Assembly (NCBI GenBank): GCA_011800155.1
Contig: CM022376.1
Span: 682,001 to 746,000, forward strand
Direction: 5' to 3'
DNA from: Flammulina velutipes
Lineage: Eukaryota > Basidiomycota > Agaricomycetes > Agaricales > Physalacriaceae
Length of the DNA: 64,000 bases
Each line of letters opens with the position of its first letter. Positions within the stretch are counted from its first letter, which is position 1. Both the position numbers and the translations under genes were made by a program. The notes beneath the pieces were generated by a model. The model made no database searches. It was not told the origin of the DNA and worked only from the letters and a program-made list of their open reading frames with translations. Below, piece after piece: positions 10,201 to 19,944 of this stretch.

Positions 10201-11252
10201 GCCTTATTGCAGATCAGTGTGTATATCTCCGGCGTGACACTCCAAATAGCCCCCCGACCTTAGTCGCAGTTCATGTTGACGATATGACACTATTTGCCAA
10301 CACTGACTCAGAGCTATCCAAGCTCAAGGGGGAGTTAGCATCCCAATTCACTGTTACAGACTTGGGAGAATTGCGCCACATCCTCGGCATGGAGATCACA
10401 CGGAAACCTGACTCTGTTACCATCACACAAGCAAGCTATGCTCTTCGTGTATTAGAGTCTGTAGGAATGAAAGACTGCAATACAGTCTCTACTCCGTTGG
10501 ACCCAAATGTCAAGCTTGAGCAGCTTGATCCGGACGATCCACGCGTTGGTGATGCCTTATTTAGGCATGAATACTTATCAGGACTTGGCAAGATCATGTA
10601 TCTTGCCGTCGCGACACGTCCCGACCTCGCATTCACAATCCAACACCTTTCTCAGTTTTCCCAACGTCCCGGCCCGGAGCATATGACCGCGCTCAAGCGC
10701 GTCTTTCGTTACCTCAAAGGAACACATGCGCTAGGAATCACCTATTACTCCAAGTTAGACATGCAGATCTACTCCGACGCGGACTGGGCTAATGATTCCA
10801 CGGATCGACGTTCTATATCCGGATACATCTCCATGTATGCTAATGGACCTATTTCATGGAGCTCTCGCAAACAACCAACCGTTGCACTGTCCACCATGGA
10901 AGCAGAGTACATGGCACTTGCAAATACCACCCGGGAAGCTCTATGGCTTCGAGCATTATCATTAGAGCTCGGACTCACTATATCTGGTCCCACGGAGATC
11001 AATATAGATAATCAATCCGCCATCAAGTTCGCCGAGAACGCTGTATTTCATGCGCGTTCCAAACATATTGATATCCGGCACCATTTTGTCCGAGAGAAAC
11101 TGACTTCTAACGAAGTCATTCTAGCCCACTGCGCGAGCAAGGACAACCTCGCGGACATTCTCACGAAAGCGCTTCCGCGCCCATCGTTCGAGTCACTACG
11201 TGACCGAATTCTTAGACCCACTACTCGGTCGAGGGGGAGTGTTGAGAATTGA
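7215..11252 (+). CDS. copia Gag-Pol polyprotein
   Basis: One 1345-codon frame encodes the whole replication machinery. In order: a Gag-like region (about 1-200); a CCHC zinc knuckle at Cys209, Cys212, His217, Cys222; a basic stretch and an Asp run; an aspartic protease DSG at 288-290; an integrase HHCC zinc-binding segment (His424/427, Cys453, Cys456) with catalytic Asp484, Asp549 and Glu585; a Pro/Ser-rich linker; reverse transcriptase with Asp935 (MDVVAAYLNG) and the HVDD box at 1020-1023; and RNase H with Asp1188, Glu1229 and Asp1265. All catalytic residues appear present. The last codons overlap the polypurine tract and the first 13 bases of the 3' LTR, where the stop lies. The first Met, 125 bp after the LTR, fits the family. 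Gag and Pol share one frame with no shift signal, so their ratio must be set by processing or splicing. Confidence 0.95.
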   Translation: MSESTNSVYRIEPLRGAENFGVWKIKMLDILTDLSLDDYIDKNASEPSDAAARATWKKNDRKALSTIRLRVADNVLVYVSGAKTALEAWTSLSNMYEAKGPIGIVSARRKFFRAQCPEEGDIEEHIRTMRSYQDELATLGQTISESDFSTSLLTSLPDSWNGFISSIADDLIKDSSKVIARVLAEAARLRDRASASTALPAVDRSSANCFNCGKKGHFANECRSPRNQSDSRSSNQPPRRRHYPPSRRKSNKSSHANIAVSDDDDDDFAFISRDSSNQKLAPDDWLLDSGCSRSIARNRTDFTDYFETPSHKILGIGETAGIGRGTISLSFALGSATCSGTLKDVIHCPTAPFNLVSLARLTDAGYIAHFKDTIVEIRSQQGHLIAIGDKISHLYKLRISTPTKSVTRAHVARSWDDWHCALGHLNHQSVQMLKTKDMVKGMDVDMSSKPTQCVACIKGKAHVKPFPHTSERTYDVIGDMVYTDLWGPARVRGIRGEHYFISFSDGATTYSRLKLLKSKKSKEVLEAIQMHVAFIKTQTGKTPRRFRFDNGKEYISQDTLDWLASQGIEWELTAPYSSAQNGVAERLNRTVVEHARAMLHESQMALFLWPEAVAYAVYLKNRSPARALAKQGITPHEAFWKQKPDISTIHGFGTPMWVLQQDGKIHKLEPKTKQYRFTGLSDHSRAYRFYNPSSRLVQTSRNVTFEIPTVADDEYVVPAPIPSLLEGEKDADGKQNSGSPLEKPNPPEHAPFNLDPLPFPPSPTLSQATTPPISRSPSPPTVRVYGKDIPLREKSSRIAAKANLAAADYALISDAISIDLDNDPLSVEEASSRSDWPKWQEAMEKEIQQHQQLGTWKLTELPLGRKPVACKWVFRLKQDESGCVVKHKARLVAKGFSQIPGIDFTETFAPTIRLETFRFLIALATRYNLKIHGMDVVAAYLNGKLTEDVFMQQPPGFEDGTSRVGHLRLSIYGLRQSGHNWNQTLDAAFKALGFTRLIADQCVYLRRDTPNSPPTLVAVHVDDMTLFANTDSELSKLKGELASQFTVTDLGELRHILGMEITRKPDSVTITQASYALRVLESVGMKDCNTVSTPLDPNVKLEQLDPDDPRVGDALFRHEYLSGLGKIMYLAVATRPDLAFTIQHLSQFSQRPGPEHMTALKRVFRYLKGTHALGITYYSKLDMQIYSDADWANDSTDRRSISGYISMYANGPISWSSRKQPTVALSTMEAEYMALANTTREALWLRALSLELGLTISGPTEINIDNQSAIKFAENAVFHARSKHIDIRHHFVREKLTSNEVILAHCASKDNLADILTKALPRPSFESLRDRILRPTTRSRGSVEN
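11231..11239 (+). promoter_or_regulatory. polypurine tract
   Basis: GAGGGGGAG immediately precedes the 3' LTR at 11240. It is the expected plus-strand priming site of reverse transcription, and lies inside the end of the polyprotein frame. Confidence 0.85.
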
Positions 11253-11442
11253 CGAGTCAGTACGTGAACGTACTCGACGGTACGACCGCAGTAGTGTTTA
11301 CTAAGCAATGGACAATTTTAGTAGTTACTTAGAACCTTCTAGATACATTTGTAGTAGGTATAAAAGCGAAGCGTCTAACGCACCGCTGGTTCTTAATTAA
11401 TTCCTATTTACCCTCGTCGTCCTTGCTCTAAAACTTACAACA
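11240..11442 (+). repeat. 3' LTR of copia element
   Basis: 203 bp, TGTTGAGAATTG...CTTACAACA. No difference from the 5' LTR was found by eye. It is followed by the TACAG target duplication at 11443-11447. Confidence 0.95.
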
Positions 11443-11447
11443 TACAG

Positions 11448-12469
11448 AGTAAGAGACGCTTCGTATTATGGAAGTCTATCTGCAGTGAATTCGCAACTTA
11501 GAATTCAACAACTCACCAGCCATGCTTCAACCCGTCACGGTTTGGAGTTCAAGAATAATGTGAAGATGGCCTTTGTGTGTGCTTATTCATGGTTGCCCAG
11601 ATGATCATTCTCTTGGGCATCAGCACACCTCGTCAGTGCTAACCGACACTTACTTCCCAATCTCACGCGGGTAATCTATCATTGCAATGGCAGGCAATAG
11701 CCCGATGTCGGATTAATTCCACGGTAAGTACTACCCAAGAGAACAAGTTGGAGTGGGACCAAAAGAACCGGTGTTCAGACACGGGGTAGAACGTTTAGAC
11801 AGTTCTTAGTGATCATAAATAGGACTCACTGACACATGTGGCATCGAGGGGGAATGGGGGGTTGTTCCTGAGCGCTACGCGCTAAAGAATTGGTATATGG
11901 TGTAGTACAGCAATCAAGTATGAAGATAGATGATAACAGCCTACGGTGGAATGAAGATCGTGATGCCTCGAGAATATATTGAAGGATGCCTGAGTGAAGG
12001 TAGCGACCATGAGTCGTCGAGAATGAACGGAAGGCCCCGAGAGGCATGCAAAAGTCCACTGTCTAATCAGAGAAGCGTCCAAGTCCACCATGCAATCAAT
12101 GCATCTTGGATGGACTGCCTGAAGTAATACGAGTAGCCAAAGTAAATAGCCGGTCAAGCAATCGATGAATCGCCGTTGTTCTCAGGCTCCAGTGGCCTTC
12201 AATCTTCATCCTATGCACGGTACTCGAAGACGGCAAGTTCGCAATCAGGAGTAAGCAACGTTTGCTATAATCATCCTATACGGCTATTGAAAATAGTAAT
12301 TGAGTGGCATAGTATGGAGGCCATGACATCCGCCACATGCTGAAGGTTTGACATTCGGTTTTCCTAATACTTCCAAGAAGCACACTGGGAGAACGTCGTC
12401 GGAAGGATGCAGTCCACCAGCCACGAAGTAGCATCCCAGCGCCACGGAATGAAGGAACGACACTTTGCC
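11448..12469. other. intergenic, no gene seen
   Basis: No frame longer than about 90 codons and no family motif. By position relative to the paralogs this would have been the 5' part of the zinc-finger pseudogene at 12470-12795, but I cannot align it convincingly. Confidence 0.45.
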
Positions 12470-12795
12470 GACGATACCCGGACATCAATAGTAGCAGCTA
12501 ATGCAGGAAGAACTTGACGGAGGGGGAGAATCCGCCCTTTGTTAGCAAAGAACACGGATGCTCAAGAATTTCGTTTTCACGACAAGAGGAAGCTTAAACG
12601 TGAGCACGTTGTGGATCGTATACAGTTACAAGCTCACCCTTCCTTATTGGACACGTAAAGGACAAACGCAGTGGGAAGGAACATCTATGCCCCATGTGTT
12701 TGCGTCCATTTGCTGATTCTACCCCCGTTGGTCGGCACCTGCGCCCCAAGCATCGGCGAAAGGCTGGACGCAAGAAGGGGATTAATACTAAATAA
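12470..12795 (+). pseudogene. C2H2 zinc-finger pseudogene, copy 2
   Basis: A degenerate relative of the window's zinc-finger family. It starts with a decayed CGACGATACCCGGACATC segment (RRxPDI, where paralogs have RRRGPD). A stop soon follows and the frame shifts before TTRGSLN. The paralog donor GTGAGC is present, but the acceptor reads TTATTG instead of TAG or CAG. The second exon still reads HVKDKRSGKEHLC, then C-x2-C, and ends R-H-L-R-P-K-H with a basic tail and TAA. The last His of finger 1 has become Arg and its first Cys is lost. It lies just upstream of the DUF6699 gene of copy A, exactly where copies B and C keep intact-looking zinc-finger genes. Confidence 0.75.
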
Positions 12796-13039
12796 TTGCA
12801 GTGCTATGTGGACGAGGACGAGAGGAGCAGCAGATAGCCGAAGTACCGAAAAGACACAAGAAGAGTCGCGTACGTATGGCGCATCCTCTTTGAAGCTCAT
12901 AGACTCGACGATGTTCCAGTTCGGAGTCGCAGATAGAATGGATACCCATGCAGGTACGATGCAAGGCCTCACGAATTTACTTACAATACAAGTAAGTTAG
13001 TAGTTCGAGCAAGATAGAAGCGTTCAGATAGAAGCTGTG

Positions 13040-13392
13040 CGATATGAAACAAATAGCCATTTGACGCCTAGTATTGTCCACAGATTTTCTCATAAAATAT
13101 CTAGCAAGGGCGGGACCAGCAGCGAGCAAAGAGCTACTCCGAAGTGATGGAACAAAGAGAAAGAAGGAATATTATTTGTCCGTGTTGATCGTCATACCAA
13201 TCTCTGTCTGGTACCTCCATGTCGTTTGACGGCTAGCGATCTAACGAATTGCTTTCTTTCTTGTATGTGATATTTGTACTGCTGCTGTTATCTTGCTTTC
13301 GTTGGTTGCTATCAGACATCGTGCGTTTCTCTCTTACCATCATCATCACACTCATCACTAACTAAAACCTTCAGTTTCTTCGTTTTGCTTTC
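13040..13392 (+). promoter_or_regulatory. conserved 5' flank of DUF6699 gene, copy A
   Basis: This block (GACGCCTAGTATT, AGCAGCGAGCAAAG, TGTTGATCGTCATACCAATCTCT, TGGTACCTCCATGTCGT, TTGGTTGCTATCA) recurs before all three DUF6699 genes. In copy C the last motif is a good TATA box (TATAAAAT, 54408-54415, 71 bp before the ATG); in A and B the same place reads TATCAGAC or TATCAAAC, so promoter strength may differ between copies. Confidence 0.6.
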
Positions 13393-14465
13393 ATGATGGA
13401 CAATCGGACAGCTCACCACGCTGGATCTTCCCAACAGCCCTCACGTTCAATCCTAAAACCATCCCGTTCATCGCATGGACGCCAACGAGCACGTTCACCT
13501 ACGCCCTCATCGACTTCCCCACCGTTACCCAGCCGACGGACGGTACAGATAGTCGACGCCCCAGAGACTCAGATTACTCGCAGCCTTGCCGCTATGCCTG
13601 CACATGGCCCTATCCCAGAAATGACCATCACCTTCCCCGCAGTCCGGGACGCAGAACAGCTCGAACAGCTCGCGTCGGAGCTTGTCAGGCAGATCCAGGC
13701 GCGCCGAAGACAACTAGAATCGAACATAACGCGGGACCACCGAATATTGAGCCATTCGGGCCCAACACGCTCACCATCGTCGGCGGGTCGTCCGACCCAC
13801 GCGCCCGACGAGTATCCCGAGTTTCGAGATATCCTGATGGGCCCATGGCAACCCGGAGAGAACTGTACGTCCTATTCGTCTCCCCTTCTCTCATATCCTG
13901 CGCTGACTTTGATCCCTTGCAAGATGGTCCAGTTTACGAACCTCAACATGCGATAAAGCTCGGCGCCGTCCGCATGAATCCCCTCATAGCCTGTCCACCG
14001 CAAGTCCGCTGGGACGTTACACAGCCGCCAGAGACAGCGACAATGGTCCAGGACGGACGTGTCGTTCCATTCAGCGAATTTCGCCTGCAACCAGCGACCT
14101 TGCCCCGCCTAACTCATGTTATGAGCATCTCTCGAATCATGCCTTGGGAATGGCGGTTGAATTCGTGGTACAAGCAAGGGGTAACCATAGGCGATGTCCT
14201 AGGCGATCTTTCAGTCTTCCTTGGCGTCTATATGAGCGAGAAGGATATGGACAGGCTCAATGAAGAGGCGAGAAATGCGGCGATTCGTACATTCCAAGCC
14301 CGCTGTCCTGAGGGAGGGAGAGGGCCTCAGACATTTGATAGTTTGTCGGATAATACTCTGTTTGGTGGTTGGGTCCACGATCAAGAATACGAAGGGCAGT
14401 ATAAATTTAGAGACGAAGTATATATCCTAATATCGTATTTGCCAAATACATCTCTGCCTGGGTAG
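13393..14465 (+). CDS. DUF6699-like protein, copy A
   Basis: Two exons, 13393-13864 and 13924-14465, joined across a 59 nt intron (GTACGT...TTGCAAG) give 337 residues. Residues about 1-150 are disordered and rich in Ser, Pro and Arg, with an acidic-basic helical stretch (EQLEQLASELVRQIQARRR) near 95-115. The C-terminal part (about 155-335) has the pattern I associate with fungal DUF6699: a MNPLI opening, VRWDV, a P-A-T-x-P stretch, a W-E-W strand, V-T-I-G-D-V-L, a Glu-rich helix and a closing LFGGW. No catalytic motif is visible and the function of the family is unknown. The start is a double ATG conserved in copies A and B. Its stop lies 24 bp from the stop of the convergent DUF6535 gene, so the 3' UTRs must overlap. 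The C-terminal exon is about 90% identical to copy C and much further from B. Confidence 0.75.
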
Positions 14466-14489
14466 TACAGGAACCTACATTTATACAGG

Positions 14490-17300
14490 TCAAAATAGTG
14501 CTCGAAGCGTGTCCCAGGTATCATTTTTGTCTTTGTCTGTCATAGCACCGACGACACCATCTGCCAGCGAATCCTGGGCTTTCGCGGCGTCGGGCGCATC
14601 CATAGCGTTCAAGACCTCGTCCCACATAAACACCAACCGTTTGACATCCCCTACTATTTGGTTTTGAATAGACTTGAAGATATCGCCCAGGCCATCGAAC
14701 CATCGATTGTTTGTGACAGTGAAGATGACGAATAAGGTCTTGTCCTCCAGTATTGCCTCAAATAGCTCGTGACAAATCTCTCCCTTCTCCAGTTCCGTTA
14801 TATTGCCATTGAGTAGTCTCGATTTGACGCATTGTAGAATGCTAAATGCGATGTCATGGCGAGAGTCCGACGCACTCGATGGGAGTACCTGCAGTATGCG
14901 ACGCAAGACGAGCATCAGAGTGCTGCAAGACGATACATCCGCGTACGCAGTTCCTTCGTACGCCAATGTAAAGAAATTGGCCGTCCAGTCGTCGACATGC
15001 TTGTCCGGAACGTATTCCTTGGCCAGCATAATCAAGTTCTCCCGTAGAATAGATATAGATAGCGCCGCTCCCACTGTGACCGCGGCTGGGGCAAGTGAGA
15101 AAGCCGCTCGAGCGATATTCGACTTCAGGTCATCGTCAGCATCCCCATCCGGCACAGATATCACCATCAGGACGTCGAAAAGCGCCTTATGTCCGCTCCC
15201 TGGTCCACTCACGAAACGTGACTCCCGCGGCGCGTCCATATGTTCCCTCAAAATGGTCGTCCCAGCCGCGCCATCGAGAAGCATCTGCAAACACGACGCC
15301 AGTGGCCGGAAAACCAGGGAATTCGCCGTAGTGATCGTCCTCGCGACACGTGCGAGAAGAGGGAGCAGCTTGGGCTTCACGTTTGCATCATGCTTCCCCC
15401 TTGCCAGCACATACACCAGAGTGTCCAACAACAACGCCAAAGAACGTCCGTCCAAAGACGTCTTCTCCGCGACATGGCGCTCCAGAAGCGTGTGCATCTC
15501 AACCATTGGATCAACATCCTGCTTCTTGGTCTGGGGATGAAGGTGGTAGAAGAGTGTCTCCATTGAGATCAATGCGACAAAGTTCTTGATTGGTAGTGGC
15601 TCCTGCTCCAGGGGTGGGTCCGCGTTCTTGTACATCGTCCAGACTTCCATGTTGGTCTCGTCCAGTAGCCCGTACGCGGAAGAGAAGAAGAGAGTAGGCG
15701 AGGAGGCGAGTGACGCGTCGGTACCTTCGCTATCGAGAGCGAGGCACTTGAGCAGGTAAATGAAGCTGAGAGTAAACTCGTATGTCTCCTCAGCCACCCA
15801 GGACTCGTCTTCCTCCAGAATCTCCTCGTCATCGGTCAGGATCTTCGAATATAGCAGCCGAGGGATCCCCGTCGCCAACATCTCGTACGCTTTCCTCGGC
15901 ACATAGGGAAGAGTCCTGATAGATTTCAACGCCAGATCCACAGACGAACTCCGCCGACATGTCGTCAATAACCATGCGACCATGTTCCAGTCAAGTTCGT
16001 TCGAGTACTTCTCCACAAACTCCTCCTCCCGGTCAGATCTCGGATGAGCGTGGTATAGCGGAAAAGTCGACACGGATTCCACGCTGCCCTTTTCGAGGTC
16101 CATGTTCGACGTCAACTTCGATGCAGACTCAGGCGCTCGACGCAGCATGGATATCGGCATCTTCCTCAGCATCCACCTGCCAGCAGCCCCAAGCGACCCG
16201 AAGAGGCTGGAAAAGATCTTCGGTACCACCATCATCGCCGTGTTGTGATACGGGCACATCTCCCTCCAGGCAGCCATGGCAGTCATTCCCATGTAGACCA
16301 CGAGCAACCACACCGCGAGTGCCATAACCACGTATGCCGAGAGTCGGTGGTACGACCAGAGCTTCATGACGAAGCCCAAGAAAAAGAAGATGACCGACAG
16401 GTGCATCAACAACGGGAGGCCCAACACCCATTCCTCGACCTTAAATTTGAGCATTGCGTCCCATCGTGCCTGTCGTCGCCGAGCGTAATCGTACAGGCTT
16501 CCGTTCCGCAGATCGCGACGAAACTCGTGCAGCCAAAACTTGACATAGAACGCGTAGACAAAGATGCAAAGTGTGCAGGTGACGGATATGCTCCAGAACA
16601 AAACGGTGGCGATGGATAGAGCAGAAGGAGGCGGGGGAGTTGAAAGCTCGTTGTAGAGATCACGTTGGACGGAGATTGGGATATTCACCGCTTCGAGCAA
16701 GGTCTCCGCCGCTGGTCCTAGTGAGAGAAACTTGACGAGTGTATTGGCAAATGAGTCGTTGGGTTCCGGGCTCATTTCCAAGACCGCGAAGCCAGTCACC
16801 ACTCCTGAGAACAATCCAGTCTGACGAAATTAGCACCTCGCCTGATAGTAGGGACAAGCACAAACTCACAATGAGTAGCAATGATTCGAGACTGCTGGTC
16901 CACCCTTTAATCGTCTCGCGATCGGAGATGGTTGCTTCTTCGCGGTAAACTTCCCACAACGGCGCATTGGCGTCTACACCAACACGACGCTTTCGCCTAC
17001 GGGATGGAAAGTGATCCGCAGCGGGATAGTCGGTATCTTGGCTTCCTCGGGAGCGTTGACTAGAACGGGATGCGGGGCGTCTATCTGAATAGAGGTCAAC
17101 AGATTTCTTGATCGTCAACGTACACACTCACTACGACCCGGAAGCGATTCTGTAGATTGGTTTGTAAGGCTTGAGTGCGAACTTGCATAGCCTCTCATGT
17201 AACGTCGTGAGCTTCGCAGTCCTACACACTGCCGCCTCAATTTCCCAAAATCACGCAGAAATACGATGAACGCACCAGAATGAGTTCTCGACCGGTGCAT
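14490..17300 (-). CDS. DUF6535-like four-helix membrane protein, copy A
   Basis: Three exons on the minus strand: 17300-17132, 17084-16870 and 16820-14490, with introns of 47 and 49 nt (GTGAGT...TTCAG; GTGAGT...GTCAG). Phases fit and give 904 residues. Residues 1-90 are Ser/Arg-rich and disordered. A WEVYREEA segment (about 100-107) precedes four predicted membrane helices at about 118-143, 194-222, 260-282 and 289-313, with YARRRQARWDAMLKFKV between helices 2 and 3. This layout matches the large basidiomycete DUF6535 family. The remaining ~590 residues are helical and cytosolic or lumenal, without a recognised domain. Biochemical role unknown; an integral membrane location is safe. From about 15025 upward it is nearly identical to copy B, while the last ~170 residues differ from B and are closer to C. 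Confidence 0.8.
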
Positions 17301-17433
17301 CGTGTTGGAATCGACCTTCACCAAGTGTATGGGGATGCTGGGATCGTCTCTCGATAGGCCTGCGAGAATGTTGAAAGGCGAGGTTGCAAAGTGTGGTATT
17401 TCTCAAGGAACGCCTATAAAACGTGAGGCTTGA

Positions 17434-17441
17434 TTTATATA
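17434..17441 (-). promoter_or_regulatory. TATA box of DUF6535 gene, copy A
   Basis: TATATAAA on the minus strand, 134 bp before the proposed ATG. The same sequence and spacing recur in copies B (40579-40586) and C (58605-58612). A second TATA-like TTTTATAGG lies about 20 bp downstream. Confidence 0.6.
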
Positions 17442-17444
17442 CGG

Positions 17445-18585
17445 AGATGAAGAACGCACGCGCACAGGGACATCTCGACATCGATACCGCTTGGAGAACA
17501 AGGCATCAGGGTTTGTGGATCCTTGTTCCCATCGCCTGAAATAATTGCTGGCGCAGTGTCTCTTGTAAAGCCAGTTGAAAATCGAGGAGCCTGGTACGCG
17601 TATTATCTTTGTCAACCGCAAACGTGACGTCTACCTGTCGCATGGCGGTCTGAAAAAGAGGCCGGATAAACATTAGTAGGTACATTGTGCAGAGATGTAC
17701 CCACAATGCTTACCGTCGTCTGCAAGGGCAACAGTCGCGCTGGAAAAATATCGGAGACCGATGGTAGCGTAATGCTGCGCCATAGAGGACGACCAGCGCG
17801 ATTCTTCCATGTAAATCAAGACGGTATGGCAGCGCCATCACTCGGCCTTTGCTGCATTCTGGGTCGCGTCAAACACACAAAAAAATCGAAAAGTGCGCCA
17901 CATACCTATACGGGCAAGACTACCATTAACTCTCCTTCATAGCCAAAATTTGCGGCCAGTACGAGGCGATTGCAAGACATACCGTCGAGTCCAACGACGA
18001 CGACGAAGGAATGGAGATGATGGTAGGAAACAAAGAGTGATCGGATTCTTTGTTCCCGCCCTATTCCCGCCGGTCACACTCCCGTTCTCAAGTTGTTCTC
18101 AACGACGGCGCTCACGACGAGTTAGCTCAGTGTCTGTATGGTTGGATTGGTCTTGCTTACTTGTAACCGGAGAGCTCAAGCTCTTGCAAATTTACCCTCA
18201 ATATCGAGCTAGTGACTTCTTCCATTGGCTGACCAGGTGTTCACATTAAAACCTGCCATCTATGTGTCCAAGGATCAGTCCAGTATTGTGAGCACCATTC
18301 TGTGCTCCACTGGTGCGACGGATTGGAGAGCCCGAACGGAAATGTGGCGTTCAATTTTCGAACAAGATCAAGGCTAATTGCACAGGAATTGTCCTCAGGA
18401 TGCCATTCTCCTGCTCACACGTAGAATTCGGTAGAGTCGATCTGGACACCGTCATATCACGAGGACTGAACGTTGAAGTCTCCAAATGAAATTTAACATG
18501 GTTGTAGTTACTATGTGGCGCAGGAAAATAAAGTAAATGAATACAAAATCATCCATTAAAGTGATCTTCCAAAAAATGTGTTTCT
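17445..18585. other. conserved non-coding spacer, copy A
   Basis: Separates the DUF6535 and dioxygenase genes. It has no supported gene, but much of it is conserved in copy B, and in part in copy C. It includes GGAAACAAAGA...TTCTTTGTTCCC, an inverted repeat near 18027-18056. Between about 17560 and 17800 copy A diverges strongly while B and C remain alike. Confidence 0.55.
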
Positions 18586-19892
18586 CTAGGCGGACGTCTC
18601 TGCAGGAGGAGGTCCCCCAGGCGGGCCTGAAGGAGCATCAGGGTTTACAACCCCTCCATCCTCCGTCAAGATAACCGCAGGCGTGATAGTGTACGCTGCT
18701 TGCGCATCAATACCCACAGCGCCCCACATCATCAACCCGTCCGCCAGCGAGTCACCGAGGTATACATATTGGAGCACCGGATCCATGTTGGAAGCTTGGC
18801 CCTCCATGATCCCATCCTGCTCATTCGTCGTGAGCACCTGGGTGTTGGACACGTACGGTTCGGTGGCCTCGACCTCCGTAATCAGGTCTTGATCGAAGAA
18901 GACCTGTCCGACGTGGCTGACAGTTTCCGCGACGTGGGTACCGTTGTCAAAAGTGGTCCCGTTCTGGTACGCCGCAATGTGGATGTGGGTGGTGCGGCCA
19001 GTGTAATGGCCAGGGAAAATGGAAAGCCACTGGGCAACACCATCCTCGTTGGTAGTTTCGATACCACGTAGGAAGGTCGCGTCCTGATAAAAAGTAAATA
19101 TTCGGTTATCATCCATAATAAACGGAAATACTCACAATGTTAGATGTATCATTGTTGTTTCCGTTACCACTGGCAACAACGCCTCCGTATACTCCAGTGG
19201 CGTTGGCTAGACAAGTCAATCATGAGTCCTCGCCGTATCTTCCATGTATGGATGTAGACATACCATGCCAAAAGTCAAGGAAGACACCAGGGACAGGCTC
19301 GCACGTACTAACGTCGATGAGCTGGATGTCGACATACATGTCCACACCCGCCTGTCCCTCACGAAGATCCCATCGCACGAACTCTCCTTGAACATCTATA
19401 AAAAATTGAGTAGATGCCCATCCGAAGAGAGGACGACTCACAGTAAGGACCTTCCGTCGTCTCGGAAGCCAAGACGCAAGAAGTGTTCCCAGCAAACAGG
19501 ATCGAAGCATCGGTATCGTTCGTGACACCAGTCAAGTTCGAGTGGTGGTTCGTGGCGAGGACCTCGTCCAAATCACGCTTGAAAGGGACATTGGAGCCTG
19601 TTAAATAGCGTCAAAGAACGATCAGCTCAAGTGACAGAAGTAACTTACGAAGGGCTTTGTCCTTCCTCGCCTGCATCGCTAAAGCTTCTCGGCGAGCTAT
19701 GGCCCGTTCGTAGACACCATGACGCCTTGACAAAGTGTCCTGGCAACCAGCGAGAGAACGGCGCGCGTTGATTTGGAACGCCTCACGCCTCAGATGCTCA
19801 ATTGAGCCCGGCTCAATATGAGGATGGGCAGAGACCGAAGAGAAACCAGCGAGAGCGGCAGAGAGCAGAGGAAGAGATGCTGCGAATAACAT
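18586..19892 (-). CDS. secreted intradiol ring-cleavage dioxygenase, copy A
   Basis: Five exons (19892-19649, 19597-19442, 19395-19264, 19206-19136, 19083-18586) with introns of 51, 46, 57 and 52 nt, all GT-AG and in phase, give 366 residues. The first ~22 residues are a hydrophobic signal peptide ending SVSAHP. The core has EGPYY, GEF, a Cys-x-P turn, DFWH at 174-177 and ATGVYGG. It belongs to the catechol/protocatechuate intradiol dioxygenase family, in the fungal extracellular subgroup; the Fe(III) ligands are predicted as Tyr184, Tyr228, His234 and His236 (GHYTGRTTHIH). The expected reaction is ortho-cleavage of a catechol-type ring with O2; the true substrate is not readable from sequence. 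The C-terminus is Pro/Gly-rich. It is almost identical to copy B, with the last exon apparently unchanged at protein level. Copy C of the module lacks this gene. Confidence 0.9.
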
Positions 19893-19934
19893 CCTGTAAA
19901 TGAACGATGGTGTATCGTCGCGAAGAAGATGAGG

Positions 19935-19941
19935 TTTTATA
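19935..19941 (-). promoter_or_regulatory. TATA box of dioxygenase gene, copy A
   Basis: TATAAAA on the minus strand, 42 bp before the ATG at 19892. The same box occurs before copy B at 43170-43176. Confidence 0.65.
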
Positions 19942-19944
19942 CTG

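Larger units (their letters stand above)
6887..11442 (+). mobile_element. complete Ty1/copia LTR retrotransposon
   Basis: 4556 bp element with two apparently identical 203 bp LTRs, a primer binding site, one uninterrupted gag-pol frame, a polypurine tract (GAGGGGGAG) just before the 3' LTR, and a TACAG target duplication. The domain order protease, integrase, reverse transcriptase, RNase H defines the copia type. Identical LTRs and an intact frame indicate a very recent insertion that may still be active. No solo LTR of the family was noticed elsewhere in the window. Confidence 0.95.

Noticed and set aside
14803..15540. 245-codon plus-strand frame
   Set aside because: Antisense to the DUF6535 coding exon; similar shadow frames recur in copy B only because the real gene is conserved.
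16245..16619. His-rich frame antisense to the membrane helices
   Set aside because: Mirror of hydrophobic codons on the other strand, recurring in all copies for that reason.
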